The translations under genes and the position numbers were made by a program. DNA of 56,232 bases from an uncultured Prevotellaceae bacterium (GTDB lineage: Bacteria > Bacteroidota > Bacteroidia > Bacteroidales > Bacteroidaceae), in NCBI GenBank assembly GCA_900318685.1, contig ONLL01000022.1, forward strand, positions 1 to 56,232. Reading direction: 5' to 3'. The notes beneath the pieces were generated by a model. It had not been told where the DNA came from and did no database searches. It was given only the letters and a program-made list of their open reading frames with translations. This document shows positions 32,121-41,810 of this stretch, one piece after another (positions within the stretch are counted from its first letter, which is position 1; each line of letters begins with the position of its first letter).

Positions 32121-33530
32121 ATGATTGTTATCCTGACCATTCTTCTCTACTTTGTCAGCCTGCTCCTCATCAGCCGTTGGTCGTCTCGCAGGGCTACCAA
32201 CGAGGTGTTCTTCCGCGGCGAGCGTCGCTCACCCTGGCGGATGGTGGCTTTCGGCATGATAGGTGCCAGCATCTCGGGTGTCACGTTCGTATCCGTGCCG
32301 GGAATGGTGCTCACGAGCGGTATGTCCTACCTGCAGCTGTGCCTGGGCTTCATCCTCGGCTATCTGGCTGTGGCGTTCGTGCTGCTGCCGGTCTACTACC
32401 GGCTCAGCCTCACCTCCATCTATGCCTATCTGGGCAGTAGGCTGGGGGAGCGCTCCTATCGCACGGGTGCCGGCTTCTTTCTCTTGTCGAAGATGGTGGG
32501 CACGGCGGTAAAGTTCTATGTGGCCTGCATCATCGTACAGCAGTTTGTGATGGATGCCCTTAGCGTGCCCTTCGCCCTGACGGTGGTGGGCATGGTGCTG
32601 CTCATCTGGCTCTACACCCATCGGGGAGGTGTGCGCACGCTGGTCTTCACCGACTCGCTGCAGACGCTGTGCCTCTTCACCAGCTTGCTCATTATTATAT
32701 ATATGGTGATGCGGCAGTCGGGGCTATCCCTGTCTGAGGCTGTAGGTGCCATCGCCGGCGATGAGCGCAGCCGCATCTTCGTCCTCGACGACTGGGTGAG
32801 CCGTCAGAACTTCTGGAAACAGCTCCTCAGCGGTGCTTTCATCGTGGTGGTGATGACGGGTCTCGATCAGGACATGATGCAGAAAAACCTCACCTGCCGC
32901 ACCCTGCGCGAGGCTCAGAAGAACATGTGCAGCTATGGCGTCTGCTTCCTGCCTGTCAACATGCTCTTCCTGGCATTGGGCATTCTCCTGGCCCGGCATT
33001 TCGAAGCGATGGGCGTGGCACTACCGGGCAAAGGCGACGAACTGCTGCCTATGTTCGTTCAGACGTCAGGGTCGTCGCTCGTCCTTGTCCTCTTCACGCT
33101 GGGCATCGTAGCGGCATCCTTCTCGTCGGCCGACTCTGCTCTGACGGCACTCACTACCAGCTACTGCGTCGATATCCGCCGCCGACCTGCCGACGAAGGT
33201 CTGCGGCGTCGGGTACATATAGCCATGAGCGTACTCTTCGTGGCCTGCATCCTGCTGATCAGGGTGGTCAACTCCTCGTCGCTCATCGATGCCATCTACA
33301 CCATTGTGAGCTACACCTATGGCCCGCTGCTGGGACTCTTTGCCTTCGGACTCTTCACCCGTTGGCAGGTGCGCGACCGCCTGGTGCCCTATGTGTGCCT
33401 GGCAGCACCTCTGTCGTGCTATGCCCTCGATCTTCTCTGTCAGCATCTCTTTGCCTATCATTTCGGCTACGAGCTGCTGCTGTTCAACGGACTGCTCACC
33501 TTCGTGGGTCTTTGGGTGCTTCGGCGGTAG
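32121..33530 (+). CDS. Sodium:solute symporter (SSS family)
   Basis: 469 aa, about 12-13 hydrophobic segments, with SSS landmarks MVAFGMIGASISGVTFVSVPG (about 42-62), LSLTSIYAYLGSRLG (92-106) and the TM8 region GIVAASFSSADSALTALTTSY (330-350). Inner-membrane sodium-coupled uptake of an unidentified solute, perhaps a sugar, acid or nucleoside. The -7 box ends only 5 nt before the ATG, so the transcript should be leaderless or nearly so. The next in-frame Met (40) falls within the transporter fold, which supports the annotated start. Confidence 0.88.
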   Translation: MIVILTILLYFVSLLLISRWSSRRATNEVFFRGERRSPWRMVAFGMIGASISGVTFVSVPGMVLTSGMSYLQLCLGFILGYLAVAFVLLPVYYRLSLTSIYAYLGSRLGERSYRTGAGFFLLSKMVGTAVKFYVACIIVQQFVMDALSVPFALTVVGMVLLIWLYTHRGGVRTLVFTDSLQTLCLFTSLLIIIYMVMRQSGLSLSEAVGAIAGDERSRIFVLDDWVSRQNFWKQLLSGAFIVVVMTGLDQDMMQKNLTCRTLREAQKNMCSYGVCFLPVNMLFLALGILLARHFEAMGVALPGKGDELLPMFVQTSGSSLVLVLFTLGIVAASFSSADSALTALTTSYCVDIRRRPADEGLRRRVHIAMSVLFVACILLIRVVNSSSLIDAIYTIVSYTYGPLLGLFAFGLFTRWQVRDRLVPYVCLAAPLSCYALDLLCQHLFAYHFGYELLLFNGLLTFVGLWVLRR

Positions 33531-34215
33531 GCTCTTTGAGAGCATATTATTCAACAACTTATGGGAAATATACTTTACAAATAGGCTCGTGAGAAGGGGC
33601 TTTTTGCGCGCTGCTGACCATTTGGCCGCAAATGAGCGAGTGACGAGTGTGTTTGTAAGTATCTGATAATGAGTTGATTTGCTCTTTGAAGATCTCGAAA
33701 AAGGCTGAAAAAGAGGGCTTTTTTTGCCAAAAATGCTGTTTTTGAAGAGCTTTTTTTGAAGAAAAAATGCAATCCAGACGAGAAAAAGTGGCTGCTAGCT
33801 ACCGACTTTGGGCTCGCTAGTAGCCTACTTTGAGGTGCTTAGTTCGGCACTTTGGTGTTGCTCCCACGCTGGGAGCGTATCATTCCCAGCGTGGGAACGA
33901 TCACAAAGTCGGCTTCTAGCTACCCCAAACCTCGCATCGAGCGACTGCAAACTTACTTTCGCAGCTTTCCTTGCCCGTTTTCGCCTCAAACGCGCCTCTC
34001 GAAAGCTTATCTCCCTCGTCACTATCTCTAGATTGCAACTTCAGGAAAAACTGTTTTTCTGCCATTTCCCTTTACATCTGATGGTTATTTTGAAAGACAA
34101 TATCATGGCATGAAATAGCATCGTTTCTATGGCATTTCGCTCGATTCTGATAAATATCTCGCGCTTAAGGATGAAAATATGTTCATATTCTCTTCGCTAT
34201 CTCGAATTTTTTCAC
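33531..34215. other. 685-bp intergenic region without a gene, with nested inverted repeats
   Basis: No convincing coding sequence. The clearest structure is TCCCACGCTGGGA (33862-33874) and TCCCAGCGTGGGA (33884-33896), a 13-bp inverted repeat whose arms are each self-complementary. It is nested within CCGACTTTG (33800-33808) and CAAAGTCGG (33904-33912), flanked by repeated CTAGCTACC segments. GCTCTTTGAGAGC just after the symporter stop (33532-33544) may be a weak terminator. Between about 33670 and 33790 lie several runs of T or A. It may be a decayed mobile element. Confidence 0.6.
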
Positions 34216-34223
34216 TAACTTTG
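34216..34223 (+). promoter_or_regulatory. -7 box of the BspA-like gene
   Basis: TAACTTTG followed by CACC, 82 nt before the ATG at 34306. Confidence 0.7.
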
Positions 34224-34305
34224 CACCGACAAAGCCTTGAGGTACGTTCGTTCTCTTCAAGTGATTGTCATCCATCAAGATATACCTATTTAACAATATA
34301 ACAAC

Positions 34306-37248
34306 ATGAAACGACAAAACATCATTATCATCGTCCTCACTATGCTCTTTAGCATGGTTGACATTTCTGTCTCTGCCCATGTAATTGAGGCGCCAAACGG
34401 AGATGGCAAGACCATCTATTACGACTGGGCAAACGACAACCAAACGGAGTTGGCCGTCAGTTTTGAGGGTAGATTTTACGAAACCTATTCAGACAGGTAT
34501 TCGGGCGATGTGGTCATCCCTGAGCGGGTCAACTACAATGGGACCACCTACCCCGTGACGAGCATCGCTGACCATGCGATGTTCAACTGTCCCAATCTGA
34601 CAAGTGTGACTATTCCTAACAGCGTGACGAGTATTGGCGCATATGCGTTCTATGTTTGCTCTGGCTTGACGAGCATCGACATTCCTAACTCTGTGACGAG
34701 TATTGGTGAGTGTGCGCTCTATGGCACTGGAGCGACAAGCGTGACTATAGGCAACTCCTTGGCTAGCATCGGTAACGATGTGTTCAATAGTTGCTCAGGA
34801 ACGTTGACAATAAATAGTAATATCCCAGATGCCAGTTCGGCAGATAACTCTCCTTTTCGAGGCTCCACGTTTAGTGAAGTGATTTTTGGTGATGAAGTTA
34901 CTTCCATTGGCAGTTACGCATTTAACAACTACTCCAGCCTGACAAGTCTCATCATTGGGAATTCCGTGACGAGTATTGGCCGTTATGCGTTCAATCGTTG
35001 CTCTGGTCTGACGACCATTACCCTCCCCAACTCCTTGAAGAGCATCGGTGCCTATGCTTTCTCTGGTACTGGCATAACCTCCATTACCCTCCCTTGCACT
35101 ATGACGACTCTCGAAGACAGGGCATTCTCTGGCCTCGATCTGACGAGTGTGAATGTTCTCGTGACTGACTACGCTGCCTTTTGCTCCAACGTACTTCTGA
35201 CTCAGATTAAAAATAAAGTCAAACTCCCTGTTGTCTTGGTTGATTTGAATGGCAATGAAATCAAACAGTTTGTAGTTCCTGAAGGTGTGACAACCATTGG
35301 CCACAATGCTTTCTATAACTGCACTGGCCTCACGAGCTTAACCCTTGCCACCACAGTGACGGAAATCGGCATCTTGCCGTTCGGTGGCTGTACCAATCTG
35401 CGAGGTGTGAAGGTTGTAGTGAATGATCTCGCTGCTTTTTGCCACAACGTCATCGTAGGCTTAATGTCTAGAGTTGAGTTTCCTGTTCTCTTGGTTGATG
35501 GTAATGGCTGGGAAATTACTAGCCTCAATATCCCCAGCTCGGTGACAAGCATTGGTGAAAACGCATTTGCGAACTGCATTGACTTGGAGAGCGTGACTAT
35601 TGGCAATACTGTAACGAGCATCGACAACTGGGCGTTCTATGGTTGCACTGCTTTGAAGACTATCAACGTCCCTAGCTCCGTGTCGAGCATTGGCTCCGGT
35701 GCGTTCATGTCAACAGCATGGCTTGACAATCATCCCGATGGCATGGTATATGCTGGTAAAGTGGCACTCATGTACAAAGGAATGATGCCCGATGACACCT
35801 GTATTACTCTTCCGGAGGGAACGACGGGAATTGCTGACGGCGCTTTCAGTGGCTGCTTCTGCCTGACGAGCATCACCTTCCCCAACTCGGTGAAGTCTAT
35901 TGGTGATTGGGCCTTCGAGAACTGCACCAGTCTAACGAGCATCGAGATTCCTAGCTCAGTGACTAGTATCGGCGATGGTGCATTCCAAAGCTGTAGTAGT
36001 CTGTCGAGCATCACTATCCCCAGTTTCGTAACGAGTATTGGTGAATATACATTCTATGATTGCAGCCATGTTCGTACCCTCTTCATCGGCAGTGGTGTCA
36101 GCTCCATCGGCAATGGAGCCTTTTCAAGGCTTCCTGATTTGGCTGATGTCTACTGCTATGCCGAAATTGTGCCAGCGGCTGACAGCCATGCATTTGATAA
36201 CTCAAATTATGGTGCTACACTGCATGTGCCCACAGCATCTGAACAGGCATATAGCAGGACGGAGCCTTGGACTTACTTCGCGAATATCGAGGGTGGCGTT
36301 GAGACGAAGAAATGCGCCACGCCCACCATTGCCTTTGTCAACGACAAGCTTTCCTTCACTTGCGAGACTGAGGGTGTGCAGTTTGTGTATTCTATGTCGA
36401 GCGATGATATTAGGACAAACGATGAAAACGACAATGCTCTTGCCAACAGATTCCGTGTCAGCGTATACGCTACAAAGGAAGGCTACACGAACTCCGAAGT
36501 GGCTTCGCTCGATATCACCTACAGCGGTAGGAGGGGTGATGTCAACGGCGATGGCCTGATCACCATTTCTGATGCCGTCGGCATTGTCGACATTATCTTG
36601 GGAGGAAATGGACCTGAGCCGGAAACACATGAATACGTTGACCTCCAACTGCCCTCTGGTACACTGTGGGCTACCTGCAACATCGGAGCCGACAGCCCTG
36701 AGGAATACGGCGATTACTTCGCATGGGGAGAGACTGTTCCCTATGATGAAAACGGAAAGACCAGTTTCGACTGGAGCACCTATCAATGGTGCAGCGGTTC
36801 GCCCACTACGCTGTCGAAATACAATCCAAGTGATAGCTTTGGCGTTGTCGATAATCTGACTGAGTTGGAAATAGCCGATGATGCCGCCTCTGCTAACTGG
36901 GGGGCTGCCTGGAGTATGCCGACCAAGGAGCAGTTTGATGAACTCATCAACAGCAGCAACTCCACTGTCGAATGGACGCAAGAGAATAATGTCTATGGCT
37001 GCAAGATAACGAGTAATAGGAACGGCAAAAGCATATTCTTGCCTGCTGCTGGTGACCGCAGCTATAGCATGCTTGGCTATGCGGGGTCAAAGGGCTATTT
37101 TTGGTCGAACACATTAGGCTCTGACTACCCTTATGATTCGTATTGTCTTAACTTCGACTCAAGTGGCAGTCGTACGGATAGCGGAAGCCGCTTCGAAGGT
37201 AGGAGCATTCGTCCTGTGCGGGCTTCAACTACAAGTACTAACCCCTAA
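34306..37248 (+). CDS. BspA-like leucine-rich repeat surface protein with dockerin-like repeat and Fib_succ_major domain
   Basis: 980 aa with signal peptide (about 1-24). Residues ~70-640 are BspA-type LRR units of ~23 aa (pattern SVTSIGEYAFYxCSGLTSITIPN), with irregular longer inserts. These mediate binding to host or other cell surfaces. A linker (655-735) leads to a single dockerin-like calcium repeat GDVNGDGLITISDAVGIVDIIL (about 745-766). Then follows a C-terminal module (about 777-975) with EYVDLQLPSGTLWATCNIGA and GYFWSNT...IRPVRA, matching the Fibrobacter succinogenes major paralogous domain. The repeat-rich DNA could recombine and change unit number. Its own promoter; 26 nt gap to the C69 peptidase gene suggests co-transcription. 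Confidence 0.9.
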   Translation: MKRQNIIIIVLTMLFSMVDISVSAHVIEAPNGDGKTIYYDWANDNQTELAVSFEGRFYETYSDRYSGDVVIPERVNYNGTTYPVTSIADHAMFNCPNLTSVTIPNSVTSIGAYAFYVCSGLTSIDIPNSVTSIGECALYGTGATSVTIGNSLASIGNDVFNSCSGTLTINSNIPDASSADNSPFRGSTFSEVIFGDEVTSIGSYAFNNYSSLTSLIIGNSVTSIGRYAFNRCSGLTTITLPNSLKSIGAYAFSGTGITSITLPCTMTTLEDRAFSGLDLTSVNVLVTDYAAFCSNVLLTQIKNKVKLPVVLVDLNGNEIKQFVVPEGVTTIGHNAFYNCTGLTSLTLATTVTEIGILPFGGCTNLRGVKVVVNDLAAFCHNVIVGLMSRVEFPVLLVDGNGWEITSLNIPSSVTSIGENAFANCIDLESVTIGNTVTSIDNWAFYGCTALKTINVPSSVSSIGSGAFMSTAWLDNHPDGMVYAGKVALMYKGMMPDDTCITLPEGTTGIADGAFSGCFCLTSITFPNSVKSIGDWAFENCTSLTSIEIPSSVTSIGDGAFQSCSSLSSITIPSFVTSIGEYTFYDCSHVRTLFIGSGVSSIGNGAFSRLPDLADVYCYAEIVPAADSHAFDNSNYGATLHVPTASEQAYSRTEPWTYFANIEGGVETKKCATPTIAFVNDKLSFTCETEGVQFVYSMSSDDIRTNDENDNALANRFRVSVYATKEGYTNSEVASLDITYSGRRGDVNGDGLITISDAVGIVDIILGGNGPEPETHEYVDLQLPSGTLWATCNIGADSPEEYGDYFAWGETVPYDENGKTSFDWSTYQWCSGSPTTLSKYNPSDSFGVVDNLTELEIADDAASANWGAAWSMPTKEQFDELINSSNSTVEWTQENNVYGCKITSNRNGKSIFLPAAGDRSYSMLGYAGSKGYFWSNTLGSDYPYDSYCLNFDSSGSRTDSGSRFEGRSIRPVRASTTSTNP

Positions 37249-37274
37249 GCCTAACAAATAAATGTTATTCACAT

Positions 37275-38972
37275 ATGAAACGACAACTCATTCTTTTGGC
37301 TATGGCCCTGATGGCTGCGGGCGCAATGGCGTGTACAAATTTCATCGTAGGCAAGAAGGCGTCGAAGGACGGCTCTGTCATCTGTTCCTATTCGGCCGAC
37401 AGCTACGGCATGTTCCAGGGACTCGTGCATTATCCTGCAGCCAAGCATGCGAAGGGCGAGATGCGCAAGGTGTATGACTGGGACACTAATAAGTACCTGG
37501 GCGAGATTCTGGAGGCCGAGGAGACCTACAACGTCATCGGCAACATCAACGAGTGGCAGGTGACCATCGGCGAGACTACCTTTGGAGGTCGCGAGGAGAT
37601 GGTCGACACGACGGGTGGCATTGACTATGGCTCGCTCATCTATATCGCCCTTCAACGTTCGAAGACTGCCCGTGAGGCCATCGACGTGATGACCACGCTG
37701 GTGGAGCAATACGGATACTGCTCGGAGGGTGAGACCTTCACTATCTGCGACCCCAACGAAGCCTGGATCATGGAGATGATGGGAACGGCCAGCGACCGCA
37801 ATGTGGAGAAGGGACGCACGGTCTGGGTGGCCCTGCGCATTCCTGACGATATGATCTGCGGACATGCCAATCAGAGCCGCATCACTCGTTTCGAAATGAA
37901 GGGAGCTAAGGCCAACGGTCAATGGTCAATGGTTAATAAGACGGGTGACGTGCGTTTCTCGAAGAATGTGGTGAGCTATGCCCGCAAGATGGGATGGTTC
38001 ACTGGCAAGGACGAGGACTTCAGCTATAATGCTGCATACGCTGCTCCCGACTTCTCGGGCCGTCGCATCTGTGATGCCCGCGTGTGGAGCTTCTTCAACC
38101 GCTATGCCGACGGGATGGATCGCTATATCCCCTGGGCCGAGGGACGTGATGCCAATGCCGAGCCGCTGCCGCTGTGGGTGAAGCCCAATCGCCTGGTTTC
38201 TGTGTCGGATGTTCGTGCTGCCATGCGCGATCATTTTGAGAACACACCCTTTGCCATCAATGGCGACAACCAGCAGGATGGTGACATCGGTGGCGGTATC
38301 TGGGAGATGCCCTATCGTCCCACACCGCTCTACTTCGAGGTCGACGGCAAGAAATACTTCAACGAGCGTCCTGTGTCTACGCAGCAGGCCGGCTTCGTCT
38401 ATGTGTCGCAGATGCGCTCGTGGCTGCCCCGTGAGGTGGGAGGCTGCTTCTGGTTTGCCAATGACGACGGCAACATGGCTCCCTTCACACCTGTCTATTG
38501 CTGCACCAACGAGTCGCCACGTCCTTATAACACACCAGGTGCCGACGATCTGCATTTCTCGATGGACAATGCTTTCTGGGTGCAGAATTGGGTGTCGAAC
38601 ATGGTCTATCCGCGCTACTCGATGCTGTTCCCCAGTCTCGAAGCTGTTCGTGACTCGCTCGACAATTCCTACTTCCGTCTGCAGAAAGAGGTGGAGGACA
38701 AGGCTGTGGCTCTCTCCGAGGCAGAGCGCGTGAAGTTCCTCACTTCCTACACCGCCGAGAAGGCCGACCAGATGCTGGCCCGCTGGCGCCAGCTGGCTAC
38801 GTATCTCATCGTGAAGTTCAACGATATGACCTCCAAGCCCGAGGACGAGAACGGCCAGTTCCTGCGTACTCCCAACGGCCTGGGAGCCACGGTCAAGCGT
38901 CCCGGCTACTCACAGCGCTATGCCAAGGAGCTCATCAAGCGGACTGGCAGCAGGTATGCTTCGCAGGAGTAG
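37275..38972 (+). CDS. C69 family dipeptidase (PepD-like), secreted
   Basis: 565 aa N-terminal-nucleophile hydrolase that cleaves dipeptides. The signal-like segment ends AAGAMA directly before Cys20 in CTNFIVGKKASKDGS, the family's catalytic cysteine, which becomes the N-terminus after processing. Other family marks are GNINEWQVTIGETTFGGR and GYCSEGETFTICDPNEAWIMEMMG (about 150-175). An unusual feature is a 21-bp insertion-like stretch at 37917-37937 of three heptamers (GGTCAAT, GGTCAAT, GGTTAAT), encoding residues around GQWSMVN. This heptamer type is otherwise intergenic. It lies 26 nt after the BspA-like gene. Confidence 0.9.
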   Translation: MKRQLILLAMALMAAGAMACTNFIVGKKASKDGSVICSYSADSYGMFQGLVHYPAAKHAKGEMRKVYDWDTNKYLGEILEAEETYNVIGNINEWQVTIGETTFGGREEMVDTTGGIDYGSLIYIALQRSKTAREAIDVMTTLVEQYGYCSEGETFTICDPNEAWIMEMMGTASDRNVEKGRTVWVALRIPDDMICGHANQSRITRFEMKGAKANGQWSMVNKTGDVRFSKNVVSYARKMGWFTGKDEDFSYNAAYAAPDFSGRRICDARVWSFFNRYADGMDRYIPWAEGRDANAEPLPLWVKPNRLVSVSDVRAAMRDHFENTPFAINGDNQQDGDIGGGIWEMPYRPTPLYFEVDGKKYFNERPVSTQQAGFVYVSQMRSWLPREVGGCFWFANDDGNMAPFTPVYCCTNESPRPYNTPGADDLHFSMDNAFWVQNWVSNMVYPRYSMLFPSLEAVRDSLDNSYFRLQKEVEDKAVALSEAERVKFLTSYTAEKADQMLARWRQLATYLIVKFNDMTSKPEDENGQFLRTPNGLGATVKRPGYSQRYAKELIKRTGSRYASQE

Positions 38973-39015
38973 TTGGCATGAGCCTTTAAGAAAACAGGTA
39001 ACTATAGAAACGTGA

Positions 39016-39050
39016 GGGAGCGACATCAATTGGTTTTGCTCCCTTCTTTG
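39016..39050 (+). terminator. Terminator after the C69 peptidase gene
   Basis: GGGAGC (39016-39021) and GCTCCC (39038-39043) followed by TTCTTTG. The rest of 39051-39248 holds only a minor hairpin (ATGGAGC at 39142 region with GCTCCAT) and no gene. Confidence 0.6.
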
Positions 39051-39248
39051 TTGCTGAATCAGTAGAATAGGTCTTTTTTTGCGCTTTTGCCCTGCTGACA
39101 GCGGTGCAACCCGTTGAGCAGCCAGATGATGGTGCGTGTCTATGGAGCTCGAGGCTTGCTCCATGCGCTATGAGATGGCTTCGGGCAGAAATATAGTGCG
39201 CAACTCTGAGGGCTGCGCACGTAAGGTCTATATGAAGTAGCTGAAGTT

Positions 39249-41804
39249 TTAACGCACGATGACCTTGCTGCCGTTCATGATATAGAAACCTTTGTGAATG
39301 GAATTGGACAAGAAGGAACTGGAGGACCCGACGTGTCGACCTGTGAGGTCGAACACGTCGGTGCTGTTTCTTGCGCTTAGAGACGAGTTTGTGGCATTCT
39401 TGTCACGCTCTCTAATGGCCCCGATCCCATCCTCAGCCTTTTTGTCGCCCAGGCGCAGCAGGCGCACACCGTGGCTGGGCACGCTGAGGCTGATGGTGCC
39501 CGTGGCGATGCCTAAGTCGGCCTGATGCCAGATGTCGTGTACTGGCACAGCCTCGTCGGCGGCATAGCCTAGGGTGGTGAGGTCGAAGACGTAGGGCTCC
39601 TCCTTGACCACGCTGATGATGAATTCCATCGTCGTGCCACTGGCGGAACGATTATCCGTGTCACAGCTGGAGTCGTAGCCGCAGAGGGCTCGGAAGGTCT
39701 TGAAGCTGTGGTCGGACGGCAGGTCATAGACGAGTGTGCACTGGGCGTTCATTCCGAGTCCCGTCTGGTAGGTCTTGCCCTCCACACGCAAAGGCCCGTT
39801 CTCTACGTTGCGGTTCACGTGTAGCGAACCCCATTCTGATGAGTAGGACGACGGTGTCAGGGTGGTCAGCGAGATTTCGTTGCCCTCGGCGTCGATGAGC
39901 ACAGGGTCGATAAGGTCGGCGCGATCGTAGGCGAAGCCATCGCCCCAGTTGCTGACTACAATCTGCAGTTGTGTTGCGCCCTCTATGTCGGCCTCCAGGG
40001 TCTTTGACTTTGTGCCGGTGCGTGAGATGAGTCCCGACCGTGCCACTGAGTTGTCCTGCTCGGCAGCCAGCGGGTTCTGGTCGAAGACGAAGAAACGGAG
40101 GCTGGTGGTAGCACCGGCCTGGTTGATTCCCGAGTCATCGGCTGCTGCTAAGGCGCGGAAGCGTACGACATCCAGCTCGTCGGGAATCTGGAAGAAGATG
40201 GCAGCATTGGCGTCAGTACTGAAGCCGCGGTCGTAAGTGCGGCCCATCACCTTCATCTTGCCGCCGTGGTCCACGTTGGCATTCTCGCGTATGCGGTTGA
40301 AGTAGGACTTGGTGTAGTCGCGTGTCTTGTAGGTGCCTGTCAGGGCAACCTCCGTGCCGTCGCGCAGGATGAGGGTGGGGTTGATCCAGTCGCCGTGGTC
40401 GTAGTTGAAGTTGTCGCCGCCGTCGTCCACTACCAGCACCAGCGTCTTGCTGCCCTCGGGCCAGGGGATGTCCACCTCCACGGCGTGGCCGTCGGTGGTG
40501 TAGGCGATGATTTCAGAGCGATAGAGTGCTTTCTGTCCTACGATCCATCGGGTGTTGTCGCGCTGGAAGAGTGCCAGGTAGCGGTTGCCAGTGGCAGGAT
40601 CCACCGAGGTCCAGACGGTATGTCCGTTCTCCTCTTCTGCCAGCACCTGATGGGCATCCTGCCCGTACTTGTGCATCTGGTGGTATTCCTCATTGGTCAT
40701 CAGCGAGAGGGTGAAGTCATCGTTCTTGGTCATCTCACCGCCGAAGAATAGAGGCGAGTGGCAGATGCCCCAGAGGGTCATCATCGTGAGCTGTTCGTTC
40801 TGCGTGAGCTGTGTCCAGTGGCCGGCGTCGGCATTCGCGTAGCCAGGGTCGGCCACAGTGGCAGCGATGTGCCCCAGGGGCAGCATGTCGCAGTCGGCAT
40901 AATTGCCCGGACGTGTGTACTGGCTCCAGAAGTGTGCTTCGGGAAATACCGCGTCCACGGCGCTCCAGTTGTCCCAGAGGTCATCCATCATGCGCCACAT
41001 ATTGGCGTTTTGCAGACAGGCTTCGGCGCAGTCGTACTGCGTCTTGCCTGGGCTTAGTGAGAGCACGATGGGACGTCCAGTCTGATCGATGGCACGGCGG
41101 ATCATCTGCACCTCGTCGGTGTAGAAGGGGCGTGAGAGGTCGTCAATCTTCAGGAAGTCCACTCCCCATTCTGCGTAGAGGTCCATGATGCTGTTGTAGT
41201 ACAGTTGACCATATTTATTATCGCGCACGCGCAAGTTGTCGCCCAGCCAACCGCAGGGCGAGGTGGTGCCGTTGTAGACTTGTGACCAGGGCGTCTGTTC
41301 GCTGCCCTTGAGTTTATAATTGCTGCCAACGACCACCTTGGGCACACCTCGCATGAGGTGGATCCCGAACTTCAGGCCCATCGCGTGCAGTTTGTCGGCC
41401 AGCGCCTTAAAACCTTGATTCTTGCCGTCGACCATGCAGGAGGGAAAGCGGGTGGGCGAGGGCAGGTAGCGGCCATACTCATCGAGGACATATTCTTGCG
41501 TGCCCTGTTGGTTGTACCATCCGCCGCCCAGCGAGGGGTGGTTGCAGTACCAGCGAATATCGATGACTACGTACTCCCATCCGTGGCGCACGAGGTCGTT
41601 GTCCACCAGATACTGGGCGTTCTGCATCACCTCCTTCTCGGTGACGGATGAGAAATAACAGTCCCATGAGTTCCATCCCATGGGAGGAGTCATGGCCCAC
41701 GTGCGGAACGTGGCGATGTCGTCTTGAGCTGAGGCTCCGCTCAAGCCACATAGTAGTGTCAGGGCTATGACACTCATTCTCCTGAATAATTGATTTATGC
41801 GCAT
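39249..41804 (-). CDS. Secreted GH27 alpha-galactosidase with NPCBM-type domains
   Basis: 851 aa; signal peptide 1-26 (ending GASAQ). The catalytic barrel opens with TPPMGWNSWDCY (39-50). The nucleophile is in VDFLKIDDL (D221) and the acid/base is in RMMDDLWD (near D275), as in GH27. After the barrel and its beta-domain (to about 440) come two novel-putative-carbohydrate-binding-module (NPCBM) regions, about 440-580 and 585-760. The tail VFDLTGRHVG...GFYIMNGSKVIVR is a sorting-type C-terminus. It is 6 nt downstream of the GH51 gene, one operon. Likely removes alpha-galactosyl (or beta-arabinopyranosyl, a known GH27 activity) side groups; the arabinofuranosidase neighbour favours a hemicellulose or arabinogalactan target. 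Confidence 0.88.
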   Translation of the reverse strand: MRINQLFRRMSVIALTLLCGLSGASAQDDIATFRTWAMTPPMGWNSWDCYFSSVTEKEVMQNAQYLVDNDLVRHGWEYVVIDIRWYCNHPSLGGGWYNQQGTQEYVLDEYGRYLPSPTRFPSCMVDGKNQGFKALADKLHAMGLKFGIHLMRGVPKVVVGSNYKLKGSEQTPWSQVYNGTTSPCGWLGDNLRVRDNKYGQLYYNSIMDLYAEWGVDFLKIDDLSRPFYTDEVQMIRRAIDQTGRPIVLSLSPGKTQYDCAEACLQNANMWRMMDDLWDNWSAVDAVFPEAHFWSQYTRPGNYADCDMLPLGHIAATVADPGYANADAGHWTQLTQNEQLTMMTLWGICHSPLFFGGEMTKNDDFTLSLMTNEEYHQMHKYGQDAHQVLAEEENGHTVWTSVDPATGNRYLALFQRDNTRWIVGQKALYRSEIIAYTTDGHAVEVDIPWPEGSKTLVLVVDDGGDNFNYDHGDWINPTLILRDGTEVALTGTYKTRDYTKSYFNRIRENANVDHGGKMKVMGRTYDRGFSTDANAAIFFQIPDELDVVRFRALAAADDSGINQAGATTSLRFFVFDQNPLAAEQDNSVARSGLISRTGTKSKTLEADIEGATQLQIVVSNWGDGFAYDRADLIDPVLIDAEGNEISLTTLTPSSYSSEWGSLHVNRNVENGPLRVEGKTYQTGLGMNAQCTLVYDLPSDHSFKTFRALCGYDSSCDTDNRSASGTTMEFIISVVKEEPYVFDLTTLGYAADEAVPVHDIWHQADLGIATGTISLSVPSHGVRLLRLGDKKAEDGIGAIRERDKNATNSSLSARNSTDVFDLTGRHVGSSSSFLSNSIHKGFYIMNGSKVIVR

Positions 41805-41810
41805 TGTTTC

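Noticed and set aside
33862-33896. Integron attC site
   Set aside because: The inverted repeat lacks the conserved RYYYAAC/GTTRRRY ends and no integrase or cassette structure is present.
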